Shown here: positions 8,571 through 18,700 of the stretch, in pieces | How the letters are laid out: every line of letters starts with the position of its first letter | Numbering within the stretch: the stretch's first letter is position 1 | DNA from: an uncultured Cyclobacteriaceae bacterium | GTDB lineage: Bacteria > Bacteroidota > Bacteroidia > Cytophagales > Cyclobacteriaceae | DNA length: 64,000 nt | Assembly (NCBI GenBank): GCA_905479015.1 | Contig: CAJQKV010000011.1 | Location: 1 to 64,000, forward strand | Reading direction: 5' to 3' | Program-made: the position numbers and the translations under genes | Notes under the pieces: generated by a model | The model's database searches: none | Told to the model about the DNA's origin: nothing | What the model saw: the letters and a program-made list of their open reading frames with translations, nothing else

Positions 8571-9359
8571 TCATCCCGGAATTACCTCATCATTTAATCG
8601 AATGATTCCCATTTTTTTGGGGATCAAATATACACCGAAGTTCACCTCATTCCCTGATTTCCTAAAGGTAGATAAGGTTTTTAAGGGTTCTTTTGAAATC
8701 CCTTTTCCTGGATGACTGGGGTCAATAGTGGTAAGTACACATCGTGGGCAATGGTGACTAATTTCAAATTCACAAGACCCTATTTTTAGTGATTTCCAGT
8801 CATCTTCTTCAAATGCATTACCTCCATTTACTACTATATTTGGGCGAAATCGATTCATCCCTACAGGCAAGGTCATGCGATTATTTAAGTCTCGCAAAGA
8901 GGCCTCGGAGGTGAGTAAAATTGGAGCGGCATCTGTATAAGTGATATCAATAGATTGACCCTCCATTTGCCGCATGTAAACTGCATTGATTTCAACCACA
9001 TGACAGCTCACGCCCATGCATTTGGAAAACCATTTTTGGATGCTATCATCTAACTCTAAACCTCCCACCGATTGACCGAATAAGATACCCGTTCTGGTTT
9101 TTGAAGATCCGGTTTTTCGTGGTACAGTGATAAAATCACCTTTACATTTGAAGTACATGTGATCATTCATGATTTTCGCTTCAACCTCGAGCAGCATAGG
9201 GTACTCTCTTGCCGTCAACATACGACCGCCATCATCAATCACGGCAAAGTCACGATCACCCACTAAGCCCGTTGTAATGATCTGAGCATAATCAAGAGAT
9301 TGAGGTCTGCCTGACTTTAATAAGTAGGCATAGAGATAAGAAATATGAATGGAATTCAT
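8571..9359 (-). CDS. MOSC domain protein (YcbX/mARC-like)
   Basis: A 262-residue protein with an N-terminal MOSC beta-barrel (~1-95: 'GLVGDRDFAVIDDGGRMLTAREYP') and a C-terminal MOSC domain. The latter has the FRPNIVV segment and the conserved Cys region HCPRCVLTTID, where the Cys is expected to ligate molybdenum in YcbX, mARC and Moco sulfurase tails. In this family the Moco-bound protein reduces N-hydroxylated compounds or transfers sulfur. Unlike E. coli YcbX it has no C-terminal 2Fe-2S domain, so it would need a separate electron donor. An IorAB-type molybdenum hydroxylase lies ~10 kb away (19140-21812), but nothing here links them directly. Confidence 0.88.
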   Translation of the reverse strand: MNSIHISYLYAYLLKSGRPQSLDYAQIITTGLVGDRDFAVIDDGGRMLTAREYPMLLEVEAKIMNDHMYFKCKGDFITVPRKTGSSKTRTGILFGQSVGGLELDDSIQKWFSKCMGVSCHVVEINAVYMRQMEGQSIDITYTDAAPILLTSEASLRDLNNRMTLPVGMNRFRPNIVVNGGNAFEEDDWKSLKIGSCEFEISHHCPRCVLTTIDPSHPGKGISKEPLKTLSTFRKSGNEVNFGVYLIPKKMGIIRLNDEVIPG

Positions 9360-9543
9360 TGAATACTATTTAATAATTGAATCTTAAAAATAGTTGTATC
9401 ATCACTCTTTTTTAAAATGATATGCTTGTTGTAGCAAACTAATAAATTTATTCAAAATGATGGCTCATATTATAATAATTGTATTTAGATAGAACCATTT
9501 TTAATCAGAAAAAAGATTTTAAATCAGAAAAAATCATTCTTAA

Positions 9544-10701
9544 TTATTCGGTAGATTGTTTTAGTGAATAGTCGTTCGCCTTCATTTTTTTTTCTACCCA
9601 TCTAGGATAGGCGATGAAGTTATCCTTATCAAAGTAATCCCGGTCAAAATGATCTACTTCGAACGCAACTAAATCATTTAAAAACTTTACTTGTAGCTCA
9701 TTTAAATTGATAAAAGAACGTGTATTTATATTACTTCGATCTGCCAAATAGTATCTAGTCGATCGCCAAGTAGCCAAATCTGATTGATATCCATGATGTA
9801 GTCGATGCGCTGAGCTGAGATAATACTTTTCATCTATTTTTTTAAAGTTTATCTCTATAAAATCAGCACCTCCAAAACCGGAAATTTTCTTATGAATCCC
9901 ATAGTCCTCTTTGTCTAAATATAGCTTTCCATGAGATGGGAGATTATTTTTCATTGAAATGAAGTTTAATACATGGCATGGCCTACCCGAAATTGTTACG
10001 TCATCATCAAATGACCATAAATAATCTTCGTAACGCCTTTTGTGAAGAAAATCTTCCATGTGCTTTCCAATGTTATCTTGATGCATTTGAGTCATACTGG
10101 TTAATCTGTGATTTTCAACTTGATTTTTCAATAGGTTTGATAAATAACTCATTCTGATCCTATCTAAGTCAAAGGAGGTATTATATCTCTCATTTTGAAA
10201 TAGATACCCATCATACTCACCCATAATATTTATAATACTATCCTTTTCAGAAAAATGCACAACCTGACTGAAAAACTGAAAATATACAGGCTCCACAGAA
10301 TGATTCAAGTTTAATCTGGCAATGACTTCTTTGATTATTTTATTTGCATTTGGGGCTATCAAAACAACTTCTTTTAGTGTTTCAGTAGAAGGTGTCAAAG
10401 ATATTTGGACCTCATTCTCTCTAAATTGTTCTGAACTTAAAACCTCTGAACGGTAACGCACATGAGAAATCACCAAATGATCTATGCTTTTTGATGATTT
10501 TAAGAAATACTTCCCTTGAGCATTAGAAATAGTACCTATGTCACTGTCTCCATTTACATAAATATGTGCACCTTCAATTCCTTGCCCTGTTTGTTTGTCA
10601 ATAACAATCCCTTTGTTATAAAAAGATTGGCTATTGCTTTCATGGCTTGCAAGAAAGCAAATACCTAAAAATATTGTTAGTCTGATATTAATGATATGCA
10701 T
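9544..10701 (-). CDS. Secreted carboxypeptidase-regulatory-like domain protein
   Basis: A 385-residue exported protein (signal ~1-24). Residues ~28-115 form a CarboxypepD_reg-like beta-sandwich (GIVIDKQTGQGIEGAHIYVNG, then DIGTISNAQGKYFLK, ending LKEVVLI). This domain is common at the N-terminus of Bacteroidota surface proteins and TonB receptors. The rest (~120-385) lacks a plug or barrel, so it is not a TonB-dependent receptor. It matches the many stand-alone Bacteroidota proteins with this domain followed by an outer-membrane-lipoprotein-like part. Substrate and partner are unknown. It lies 50 nt downstream of the small Cys-rich lipoprotein gene on the same strand and may be co-transcribed with it. 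Confidence 0.8.
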   Translation of the reverse strand: MHIINIRLTIFLGICFLASHESNSQSFYNKGIVIDKQTGQGIEGAHIYVNGDSDIGTISNAQGKYFLKSSKSIDHLVISHVRYRSEVLSSEQFRENEVQISLTPSTETLKEVVLIAPNANKIIKEVIARLNLNHSVEPVYFQFFSQVVHFSEKDSIINIMGEYDGYLFQNERYNTSFDLDRIRMSYLSNLLKNQVENHRLTSMTQMHQDNIGKHMEDFLHKRRYEDYLWSFDDDVTISGRPCHVLNFISMKNNLPSHGKLYLDKEDYGIHKKISGFGGADFIEINFKKIDEKYYLSSAHRLHHGYQSDLATWRSTRYYLADRSNINTRSFINLNELQVKFLNDLVAFEVDHFDRDYFDKDNFIAYPRWVEKKMKANDYSLKQSTE

Positions 10702-10751
10702 GATTCAATTGGGGTTAAATGAAATTAAAAAAATAAGCCACTTTTCAACGC

Positions 10752-11264
10752 TTATTTGAGTGCAATGATTACCCCTCGTATTGTATCAGCCCAGCAATGT
10801 GCTTTACACGCTCCTCTACCCTTTATTTTCTTTCCAGATACATCAGTAAAGGTTTCATGACATTGCGCAATACAACTCTCAGCATTTGATCTCCCATTGG
10901 CTTCGGGTTGATTTAAATCCATATGTTCTATCCAAAAACCAGCACCTAAATTTGATTCTTCCAAGATGTTTTGTGTGAGGGCTAAACTATATAATTGATC
11001 CCCTCCCATCTCAGGTAAAATAATTTGTATCAATCCTTTTATTTCGCTGCCTGCATCATTAGTTATCAAAATATCCACTTCATGTATTTCTGTCTCATCT
11101 ATGTCTGCCCTTGTATTGTTAGATATTAAATAAACCTCTGGAATATCTATCGATGTAAATATCAGCGGAGATTCAGAACCAGATTCATTCTCATCACAAG
11201 CAGTTGTTAAAAATAAAGCGATCATTAAAATCAAGCAGGAGTTTTTAGTCAAAGTAACGTTCAT
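10752..11264 (-). CDS. Small lipoprotein with twin CX3C motif
   Basis: A 170-residue protein with a lipoprotein signal (residues 1-23, lipobox TTAC followed by Asp/Glu-rich linker). The middle (~40-120) is a probable beta domain. The C-terminal ~45 residues contain C-IAQ-C, 17 residues, then C-KAH-C: a twin CX3C arrangement that could form two disulfides in a helical hairpin in the periplasm or at the surface. I do not recognise the family. It is followed 50 nt later by the carboxypeptidase-regulatory-like gene on the same strand. The function is unknown. Confidence 0.7.
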   Translation of the reverse strand: MNVTLTKNSCLILMIALFLTTACDENESGSESPLIFTSIDIPEVYLISNNTRADIDETEIHEVDILITNDAGSEIKGLIQIILPEMGGDQLYSLALTQNILEESNLGAGFWIEHMDLNQPEANGRSNAESCIAQCHETFTDVSGKKIKGRGACKAHCWADTIRGVIIALK

Positions 11265-11456
11265 CGTATAAAAATTTTAGTGTAAATAATAAGATTACAG
11301 TTTTGAGGTAAGTGATTTGATTAGCTTACTCATCAATAACTACTTTAAAATTTATATATAGAAATTATTACTCCTAAAACAATGGAATGAACTAGGCAAT
11401 TAAGGGTATCAACTTGTCCCCAGCCATTTGATATAGGCTATTTTTTGATCAGTCGC

Positions 11457-13154
11457 TTAAAAATCTGGATCTAAATGAAAATCCATTGACTTGCCATTGG
11501 CAGGATCCTCAAAAGTGAGGGCAGCAGCATGCAACTTCAATCGATCCGACTTCAAGCCATACAATTCGTCTCCCTCAATGGGCATATTTAGACCTTCATG
11601 ATGGGCTGAATGTACTCTAAGCTGATGGGTCCTCCCTGTTATAGGTTTGAATAATACCCGCGCTTTAGCTCCTTTAATTTCTAGGATCGACCAATGCGTT
11701 TCGGCTAATTTACCATCACTATAACAAACCATTTGACGTGGACGTTGGTGGTGATCAGGTCGCAATGGCAATTTGATCGATGGGAGTTTGTATTCTGGAA
11801 TGCCATTTAAGATGGCAATGTATTCTTTTTTAATGGTCTTATTTAAAAACTGATTTTGAAAATCAAGATAAGCTGCTAGAGTCTTGGCCACCACCATCAA
11901 TCCAGAAGTTTCGCGGTCCAATCGATGTACCATCATAGGGCCTGTAGCCTTTGGGAATGTGGCCTTGACCCTGCTGGCTACGGAATCCAATACGTATTTG
12001 CCTGATACCGATAACAAGCCATTGGGCTTATTGATAACCAAATAATCCACTGATTCATAGATTATATCCAAACCTTTTGTCTTTAACGCCTCATGATAGG
12101 CGGGATTCTCATCAATACGCATCCCTGCCAACATATGGGTTAAAATAGGCTTGCATTTACCCAAGCAAGCAGGATAAAAATATCCATGGCGACGCAATTC
12201 TAGTTTAGGTGATTGTCCCCACCAAAACTCCGCTAAAGCCACAGGTTTTAAGTCATTGAGAAAAGCATGTTGCAATAGCTTTGGAGCAGCACAGTCTCCA
12301 GCACCTGCGGGTGGCCTTTGCTGTTTGGTGTGCTTGAACAAGGTGGTTAATCCTTTCCTTTCATTTTGTTGATTCAGAAATTGATATTGATCAAATAGTT
12401 GCTGCTGAAGTGCCGCTGACTTGCTCTTCCTTTTTTCCTTTAATTCATTGATTTTTTTTTGATAAAAAGCCAAACGTTCTTCAGCAGAGGTTAACACTTC
12501 CCGCCAGGCTTGTAACTTTCTTTTATGTTGAAAATGCAAGTCCTGACTCTCTTTGCTCATTTGTTGCAAGAAATCCTCAAGGCGATCACTGCTCAAATCT
12601 TGCATTGCCACCTCTCTTTTAAGCTGCCTAATGTGCTTAGCCTTCTTTTTATTCATCAGGCTTACTTGCATTTCTTTGTTGCTTCTATCTCTTTTAGTAT
12701 TATACTCAGATAATAAATCCAGATACTGAGGATCATGCTCGATGGCTTTAATTTGGTCATTGATCGCTATAATGGATGCCTCCTCTTCTTTAAAAAAACC
12801 ATCATCGGCCAATCTATCATATACTGGACCCACGAAACCCTCTAAATAATTCTTTTCAGCAAGTTTTCCCGAAAATGCCGCCAAGTAACCCAACTCTTTT
12901 TGCATATTCTGTACCACTAAAACACCAAACATCTTGCCACAGATTTCACCAGATTCATCGGTATGATCTCCAAAGTCATGGGTCCATTTTTTTTGCTCAT
13001 TCAAATAGGTCTGCAAGGCTTTGACAGCGGTTAATGCCACTGGATGCGGTTGGTATGAAAAAGGAAAAGTAAACTTTTCGGGGAGGTCTGTTTCCGCTAT
13101 TGGGATGGGGAGTTTATGGAAAACGGATTGGATAAAAGTTTCTGGATCTTTCAT
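11457..13154 (-). CDS. RluA-family pseudouridine synthase with long N-terminal extension
   Basis: The start is taken at the ATG at 13154 (MKDPETF); an upstream in-frame start at 13178 adds eight hydrophobic residues without homology. The C-terminal ~220 residues are the synthase domain: VDYLVINKPNGLLSV, catalytic motif HRLDRETSGL with its Asp, TGRTHQLRVHSA, and GDELYG. Enzymes of this family turn uridine into pseudouridine in rRNA or tRNA. The first ~340 residues are an extension with an ~120-residue coiled coil (Lys/Glu/Gln-rich, ~155-280) and a domain ending in the PPAGAGDCAAPKLL segment. Extended RluA proteins of ~560 residues are known in vibrios and Bacteroidota. Target RNA is not predictable. 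Confidence 0.88.
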   Translation of the reverse strand: MKDPETFIQSVFHKLPIPIAETDLPEKFTFPFSYQPHPVALTAVKALQTYLNEQKKWTHDFGDHTDESGEICGKMFGVLVVQNMQKELGYLAAFSGKLAEKNYLEGFVGPVYDRLADDGFFKEEEASIIAINDQIKAIEHDPQYLDLLSEYNTKRDRSNKEMQVSLMNKKKAKHIRQLKREVAMQDLSSDRLEDFLQQMSKESQDLHFQHKRKLQAWREVLTSAEERLAFYQKKINELKEKRKSKSAALQQQLFDQYQFLNQQNERKGLTTLFKHTKQQRPPAGAGDCAAPKLLQHAFLNDLKPVALAEFWWGQSPKLELRRHGYFYPACLGKCKPILTHMLAGMRIDENPAYHEALKTKGLDIIYESVDYLVINKPNGLLSVSGKYVLDSVASRVKATFPKATGPMMVHRLDRETSGLMVVAKTLAAYLDFQNQFLNKTIKKEYIAILNGIPEYKLPSIKLPLRPDHHQRPRQMVCYSDGKLAETHWSILEIKGAKARVLFKPITGRTHQLRVHSAHHEGLNMPIEGDELYGLKSDRLKLHAAALTFEDPANGKSMDFHLDPDF

Positions 13155-13435
13155 TTGCAAGCACAGAATTAATACCATTTACTATGAAAGTCCAATTTTA
13201 AATGAATTATTGTTCTGTAAAATAATAAGGCGCATTGAAAACCAAATGATAATAGGCCATATCATTACTGATCAGTGGACAGCTTCAAAATAGAAAATAA
13301 ATCATAAAAATGAATACAAATAACCCTGGTTCTCATGCCGCTCATAAAATAAACATTAGCGCTCTTTTTAAATTATTCGGTCAAATGAATATTTGATCCT
13401 TATAAAAGTTAAATTGATTGTTAATTCATTTTTTT

Positions 13436-14836
13436 ATGAAAGATTTAAGTCGACGCAAATTTTTACAGAAATCCTCGCTCTCCGCCGCCGCATTGGTAAC
13501 TGCCAATACCTTAAAGGGAGATGTTTCAGATATGTCTAATGATCGCTCAACTCAATCTAAATATATGGGTGGTTTTGCCGCACCCAAACTTCCCAATATT
13601 CGTATTGCCGTAATTGGAGTGGGTGCTCGTGGACCTGAGCATCTCAAATTTGCCGCGGGTCTACCGGGCACCGAGATTGTAGCTATCAGCGACCTCTACG
13701 AAGACCTGGTAAAAAAATGGGCCGAAGAAATAAGGAAAATAGGTAAAGGCCAACGTCACAAAAATATAGCTACCTATCATGGTGATGAAAATAGGTGGCG
13801 CACCATGCTTACCGAAGTGAAACCCGACATGGTTTTTATAGCAACCAATTGGTCCAATCATGCTCCCATGGCTATTGAAGCTATGAATCAGGGAGCGCAT
13901 GCTTTTGTTGAAGTACCCCTCGCCTTGACTTTAGCAGAAATGTGGGAAATAGTCGATACCTCAGAGCGTACCCAAAAGCACTGTATGATGATGGAGAACG
14001 TTAATTATGGACGAGAGGAATTAATGTACCTCAATATGTGTCGTCAGGGCGTGATTGGTGAATTGCTCCATGGAGAAGCCGCTTACATCCATGATTTAAG
14101 ATTTCAGATGGAAGAGCAAGATCGTGGAACAGGATCTTGGAGGACCCATCAATACGCCCAAAGAAACGGTAATCTTTATCCCACTCATGGATTGGGGCCT
14201 GTGGCGCAATATATGAGCATTGGTCGAACTCAGGATACTTTCAATACACTCGTCTCCTATTCTACGCCAGCCATGGGTCGTCAAAATTACGCGAAAAAGA
14301 ATTATCCTGCAGATCACAAATGGAACCAATTAAAATATGCAGGGGGAGACATGAATACCTCCATAATCAAAACAAACATGGGGCGTACCATCATGATTCA
14401 ATGGGATGAAACCAGCCCCAGACCTTACACAAGACTTAATTTAATTCAAGGTACGCTTGGTTGTTTGGCAGACTATCCCCCACGCATCGCCCTCGAAGGA
14501 GGCGTTGAAGGCGTTAACACTGATGCTCATAGCTGGGCGCAGGGAGATGAACTGGTAAAAATTTATGAGAAATATGATCATCCCCTTTATAAAAGAATGA
14601 ATGCTCTGGCCAAGGATTCAGGTCATGGCGGCATGGACGGTATATTAGATTTTAGAATCATTGAATGCTTGCAACAAGGGCTTCCGATGGATCAAAATGT
14701 ATATGAGGGCTGTTTATGGAGTGCCGTTGGTCCTCTAAGTGAAAAATCGGTGGTGGCGGGCGGTACCCCCCAAAGCTTTCCTGATTTCACACGGGGAAAT
14801 TGGAAAACGACTCCGCCGTTAGAAATTATATCTTGA
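13436..14836 (+). CDS. Tat-exported Gfo/Idh/MocA oxidoreductase, GH109-like
   Basis: The start is taken at the ATG at 13436, which places the twin-arginine signal (SRRKFLQKSSLS) at the very N-terminus; a start at 13418 adds six residues. The Rossmann domain (AVIGVGARGPEHL) follows a ~50-residue leader, then EVPLALT and a C-terminal alpha/beta domain. The arrangement, including NYGREELMYLNMCRQG, GSWRTHQYAQRNGNLYPTHG and the GGDMNTS region, matches GH109. Those enzymes keep a bound NAD and hydrolyse alpha-N-acetylgalactosamine by a redox-elimination mechanism. The protein would be folded with NAD in the cytoplasm and exported. It is convergent with an esterase gene. Substrate is inferred from the family only. 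Confidence 0.88.
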   Translation: MKDLSRRKFLQKSSLSAAALVTANTLKGDVSDMSNDRSTQSKYMGGFAAPKLPNIRIAVIGVGARGPEHLKFAAGLPGTEIVAISDLYEDLVKKWAEEIRKIGKGQRHKNIATYHGDENRWRTMLTEVKPDMVFIATNWSNHAPMAIEAMNQGAHAFVEVPLALTLAEMWEIVDTSERTQKHCMMMENVNYGREELMYLNMCRQGVIGELLHGEAAYIHDLRFQMEEQDRGTGSWRTHQYAQRNGNLYPTHGLGPVAQYMSIGRTQDTFNTLVSYSTPAMGRQNYAKKNYPADHKWNQLKYAGGDMNTSIIKTNMGRTIMIQWDETSPRPYTRLNLIQGTLGCLADYPPRIALEGGVEGVNTDAHSWAQGDELVKIYEKYDHPLYKRMNALAKDSGHGGMDGILDFRIIECLQQGLPMDQNVYEGCLWSAVGPLSEKSVVAGGTPQSFPDFTRGNWKTTPPLEIIS

Positions 14837-14867
14837 CAAGATTGATCCCAACAAAAATCTAATAGAC

Positions 14868-15722
14868 TTATCTTGAAGTGATTTCATTCGAAATTTTGGA
14901 TATGGTTTTTAATAAAATATGATGGGCTGGTACTGCCATATCACCGTGATTGTAACCCTCTAACTCATATAATTCAACATAGGGATGGCCTATACTTTTA
15001 AGCATTCTCCAGAAATAGGCGTTCTCTTCATATCTACCGTACAACTCCAATTCACGATCTCCAGTAATTAAGATGATCGGCGGTGCATCTTTCCTGATAT
15101 GTGCTAAGGGTGCCATGTGATCGACGCGTACATCCTCCCATTTCAACCCAAGCTCCGATCTAATGGTAAAATGCGTAATGGTATGTCCACTATAAGGAAT
15201 CAATCCTGCAATAGCATCCGCATCTTTGCCATAGGTATTGAGATAACTTTTGTCCAATCCCAGCATACTGGTCAAATATCCTCCTGCTGAATGCCCAGAA
15301 ACAAAAATTAAATTGGGATCTCCTCCATAAGAAGCTATATTTTTAAAAACCCAAGCCACCGCCGCCGCCGCATCATCAATATACATGGGTGATTTTACTT
15401 TGGGATACAACCGATAATTCACGGCGACTACCGCTATTCCTTGTTTTTTTAAGCCTTCAGGAATAAATTTATTTCCAAACGTCAACCCTCCTCCATGGAA
15501 CCAAACTACCGTAGCGAAATCTGTCGTTCCGGGCAGATAAATGTCTAAAACACATCTTTCAAGAGTATACGCATCATCTGTTCCTTGCCTGTAGGACAAG
15601 TTGGTTAATAGCTGCTCCTCATTGACTAAGATTTGAGCCGTAAGCTGAGCACCATAAAGATATAGCAATAAAAAAATATATTTTAAAAATCCCATATGTG
15701 AATTAATTCGATTTACAGTCAT
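14868..15722 (-). CDS. Secreted alpha/beta-hydrolase (esterase/lipase)
   Basis: A 284-residue protein with an N-terminal hydrophobic signal; starts at 15722 or 15695 (MGFLKYIFLLLYL) are both possible, the second giving the neater signal peptide. It has the oxyanion-hole motif HGGG (WFHGGGLTFG), the nucleophile motif GHSAGG, an acid within ITGDRELELYGR and the catalytic His in the GYNHGDMA segment. This is the hormone-sensitive-lipase/BD-FAE-like esterase layout, and it would hydrolyse carboxylic esters in the periplasm, possibly acetyl or feruloyl groups on glycans. It begins 47 nt after the stop of the large haem protein gene and is likely co-transcribed with it. Confidence 0.88.
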   Translation of the reverse strand: MTVNRINSHMGFLKYIFLLLYLYGAQLTAQILVNEEQLLTNLSYRQGTDDAYTLERCVLDIYLPGTTDFATVVWFHGGGLTFGNKFIPEGLKKQGIAVVAVNYRLYPKVKSPMYIDDAAAAVAWVFKNIASYGGDPNLIFVSGHSAGGYLTSMLGLDKSYLNTYGKDADAIAGLIPYSGHTITHFTIRSELGLKWEDVRVDHMAPLAHIRKDAPPIILITGDRELELYGRYEENAYFWRMLKSIGHPYVELYELEGYNHGDMAVPAHHILLKTISKISNEITSR

Positions 15723-15769
15723 TTTTAATCATGTATTGGATACAGATAAATATTAGAAGTAAAATCTCT

Positions 15770-18700
15770 TTACTCCAATTCTTCAACCAAATAATAGCCC
15801 TTTTTATCCTTGGTATCCTCTCTGACCTGCTTTACTTTTTCAGGCGAAATCGCAGCTGCTTTGTTACCAAAACTATTGCGTACATAGGTGAGTACCCCAG
15901 CGATTTCTCGATCATTGAGTAAACTACCAAAAGCCATCATAGGTACTTTTCCACTGTAGGATTTTTCCATTACTTCCATTTTACCCATGACACCATTCAA
16001 TGTGATTTTAATTAACCTTTCCTCGTCTCCAAGCACCCATTGAGTCCCTTTTAGAGGGGGAAATCCAGCGGATTTGATCCCCTTTCCATCAACTTGATGG
16101 CAGGTTGCACAATAACCATCCTTCGCATAAATGCTTTTACCTAAATGATACAATTCAAGGTCAGACTCCTCAAGATCCACTCGTTCTTCTCTGGATTTAT
16201 TTTGTTCATCCATTTCAGAAACTACCAAAATCCCAAAATTGCTAGCAACGGCATTGTAGGTATCTCTCATCCAATCATCCAATGGCAAGCGTGCAACAGC
16301 CGAAAGTACTTTTTGAGCCACTTCCTCGTCAAGCCAAGAAGCTGCTACAATCGCCTCTAAGCGTACCTGGCCATGAGGATCAGCACTTGCTTGTATTATC
16401 CATTCCTCACTTCGAGGAATTTGTACTCCCATATAACGCATCACCCGAACAGCTGCGGCTCTCAACCTGTGATTTTCTGAATGAAATACCTCATCTAAGA
16501 GATCCAGATCAATTTGATTGTTTCCCCAACTCACCCACAATGCTTCCAATAAATGATGATCATATGCCTGATCATTTGGATCTAAATTGGCCACCCAAAC
16601 CTTCAAAGCCGCGGAAACTAAATCGGCATCTTTCCCCCTGAGTGCCCGACGACTTCGATAACGCGTCCGATATTCAGGTAATTTTAAATGATCTAGTAGG
16701 ACTGCTATGCTTACGCCATCGATGGATGCGGGTACCACCAAAGGCCTAGAAGGATAAGTCACGCGGTAAATACGTCCATGTGCATGATCTCTCAAGGGAT
16801 CACGTGCATTGTGCTGCATGTGTCCCACCAAAACATTGTGCCAATCCACTATATACAAAGAACCGTCTGGAGCGAACTCCATGTCAACGGGTCTAAAATT
16901 TGGATCGGTCCCTACAATTAAATCCTGTCGATGTTTTGATTCATAGCCAGTACCCTTCCCGATGAACTTATGTTGCTTAGTACCTAAAAATCCAATGGTA
17001 TTATTGATCAGTAAATCGCCTTGGACCTCCTCTGGGAAATGGCGACTGGATACAAATTCTAAGCCTGAGGTGGGCCTCACCCTATGGGCTTCCTCTATCA
17101 AGTTCTGTGATTTGGGTGATGAAATCCCGTATGTTGACTTGATAGATCCCGGCATCATCCAACGCACATCTGGACCCGATGTGTCACAGAAAAAGTTTTG
17201 GCCCCATGCATCAAATGCAATACCCCATGGATTGGGAATAGACAATTGTGCGGTGCGCTCTAATTTGTGTTGTTGTGGGGTGTATCTGTAAAAACCTCCG
17301 TTAGTTGCCCGCACGGGTCCATAAGGCGTCTCCACATTGGTATGCAAAAAGACACCCTCCCCCATATAAATAGCTCCTGATGGGTCTACGGTAAAAGCAC
17401 TGATGGCATGATGGGTATCATGATCGTCAAAACCACTTAATAGCATTTCTACTTCATCCGCGCGATCATCACCATCCACGTCTTTATATAATTTTAAATG
17501 ATTGCCCTGTGAGATGTATACGCCTTCGGCAGCCAGTTCAAATCCTATGGGCAAGTGTAATCCGTCTGCAAATACCGTCTGCTGATCTGCCTTTCCATCT
17601 CCGTTGGTGTCCTCCAGAATAAGCAATTTATCATTGGGCTTGGCGTCTCCCGGTTTATAATGTGGGTAACTTGGCATGGTCGCAACCCACAAGCGACCCT
17701 TATCGTCAAATGAAAGCTGCACCGGATTGGCCAAATCTGGAAAGGTTTCCTCTGAGGCAAAAAGTTCGATTTCATATCCCTTGGGTACCGTAAGCGTAGC
17801 GAGGGCCTCCTCCCCGTATAAATAAGAAACCTCCTCTGTATTCCTGTAATTAGTTTCAACAGCAGCCAGTTCTTGCGTTTGGCCATCTGCAAGGGCTACA
17901 TCATAAGGGCTATTTTGCATGAAGCTCCAAATCGCTGTATCTCGAATTTGGGTAAGTTCTCTGATTTTTTTTAGTTCATCAGGATAATTGTCTGAACCGA
18001 AAGGATCATACCTTCTACCAAAGACGTGTACACCGTTGGGCATCTTAAAATCATTCTGCCAATACCAATTTTTATCTAACACGCGAGCTCTTAATTCCTC
18101 AAAGTCTATCTCCTTACCTTTTTCTCCCTGACCAAATAGTGTATTGGATAAGAATGAAGAAAATATTCGGTAGCCTTCTTCATTGAGTTGCATGCCATCA
18201 ATGGTTAACTTTTTCTCTGAAAACCATTTGATACTTGGCGTATAAACATCAATAAAAAATATTTTTTCTTCTAGAGCTACTTGAGCCATAGCATGCGTAT
18301 ACATTTTCAACCTCCTATTAATTTCAATTCCATCAGGTAGATCTTCCATTTTTGATAGATCTTGAAAAGCAATGGGAGATACTAGTACCAACTCCGGCGA
18401 ATGCATACCATTGTATTTTTGTGCTTGGGTATGGGTGATAAAGGCGTGCAATTCATCGATGAAAAGGGTTAAGCCTGCTGAATCTTCAAAGGATTCATTG
18501 AAACCAAAAAAACCTATAATTAAATCAGTATCCAATCTATCCAACCACTGATCTGGAGTTTCGAAATGTCCCTCACTGCCTGATTTTTGAGCCAAATCAT
18601 CTTGAAATTGATCAGCACCCGGAAAAGCCCAAGGCTCGTTTCTACCTGAATGAGGCCTAAAGCCGGGCGTATTCCCTCCATCACATAAATTCCTAATGAC

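Noticed and set aside
9544-10701. Could be a TonB-dependent receptor because of the carboxypeptidase-regulatory domain
   Set aside because: The protein is too short and lacks plug and barrel segments.
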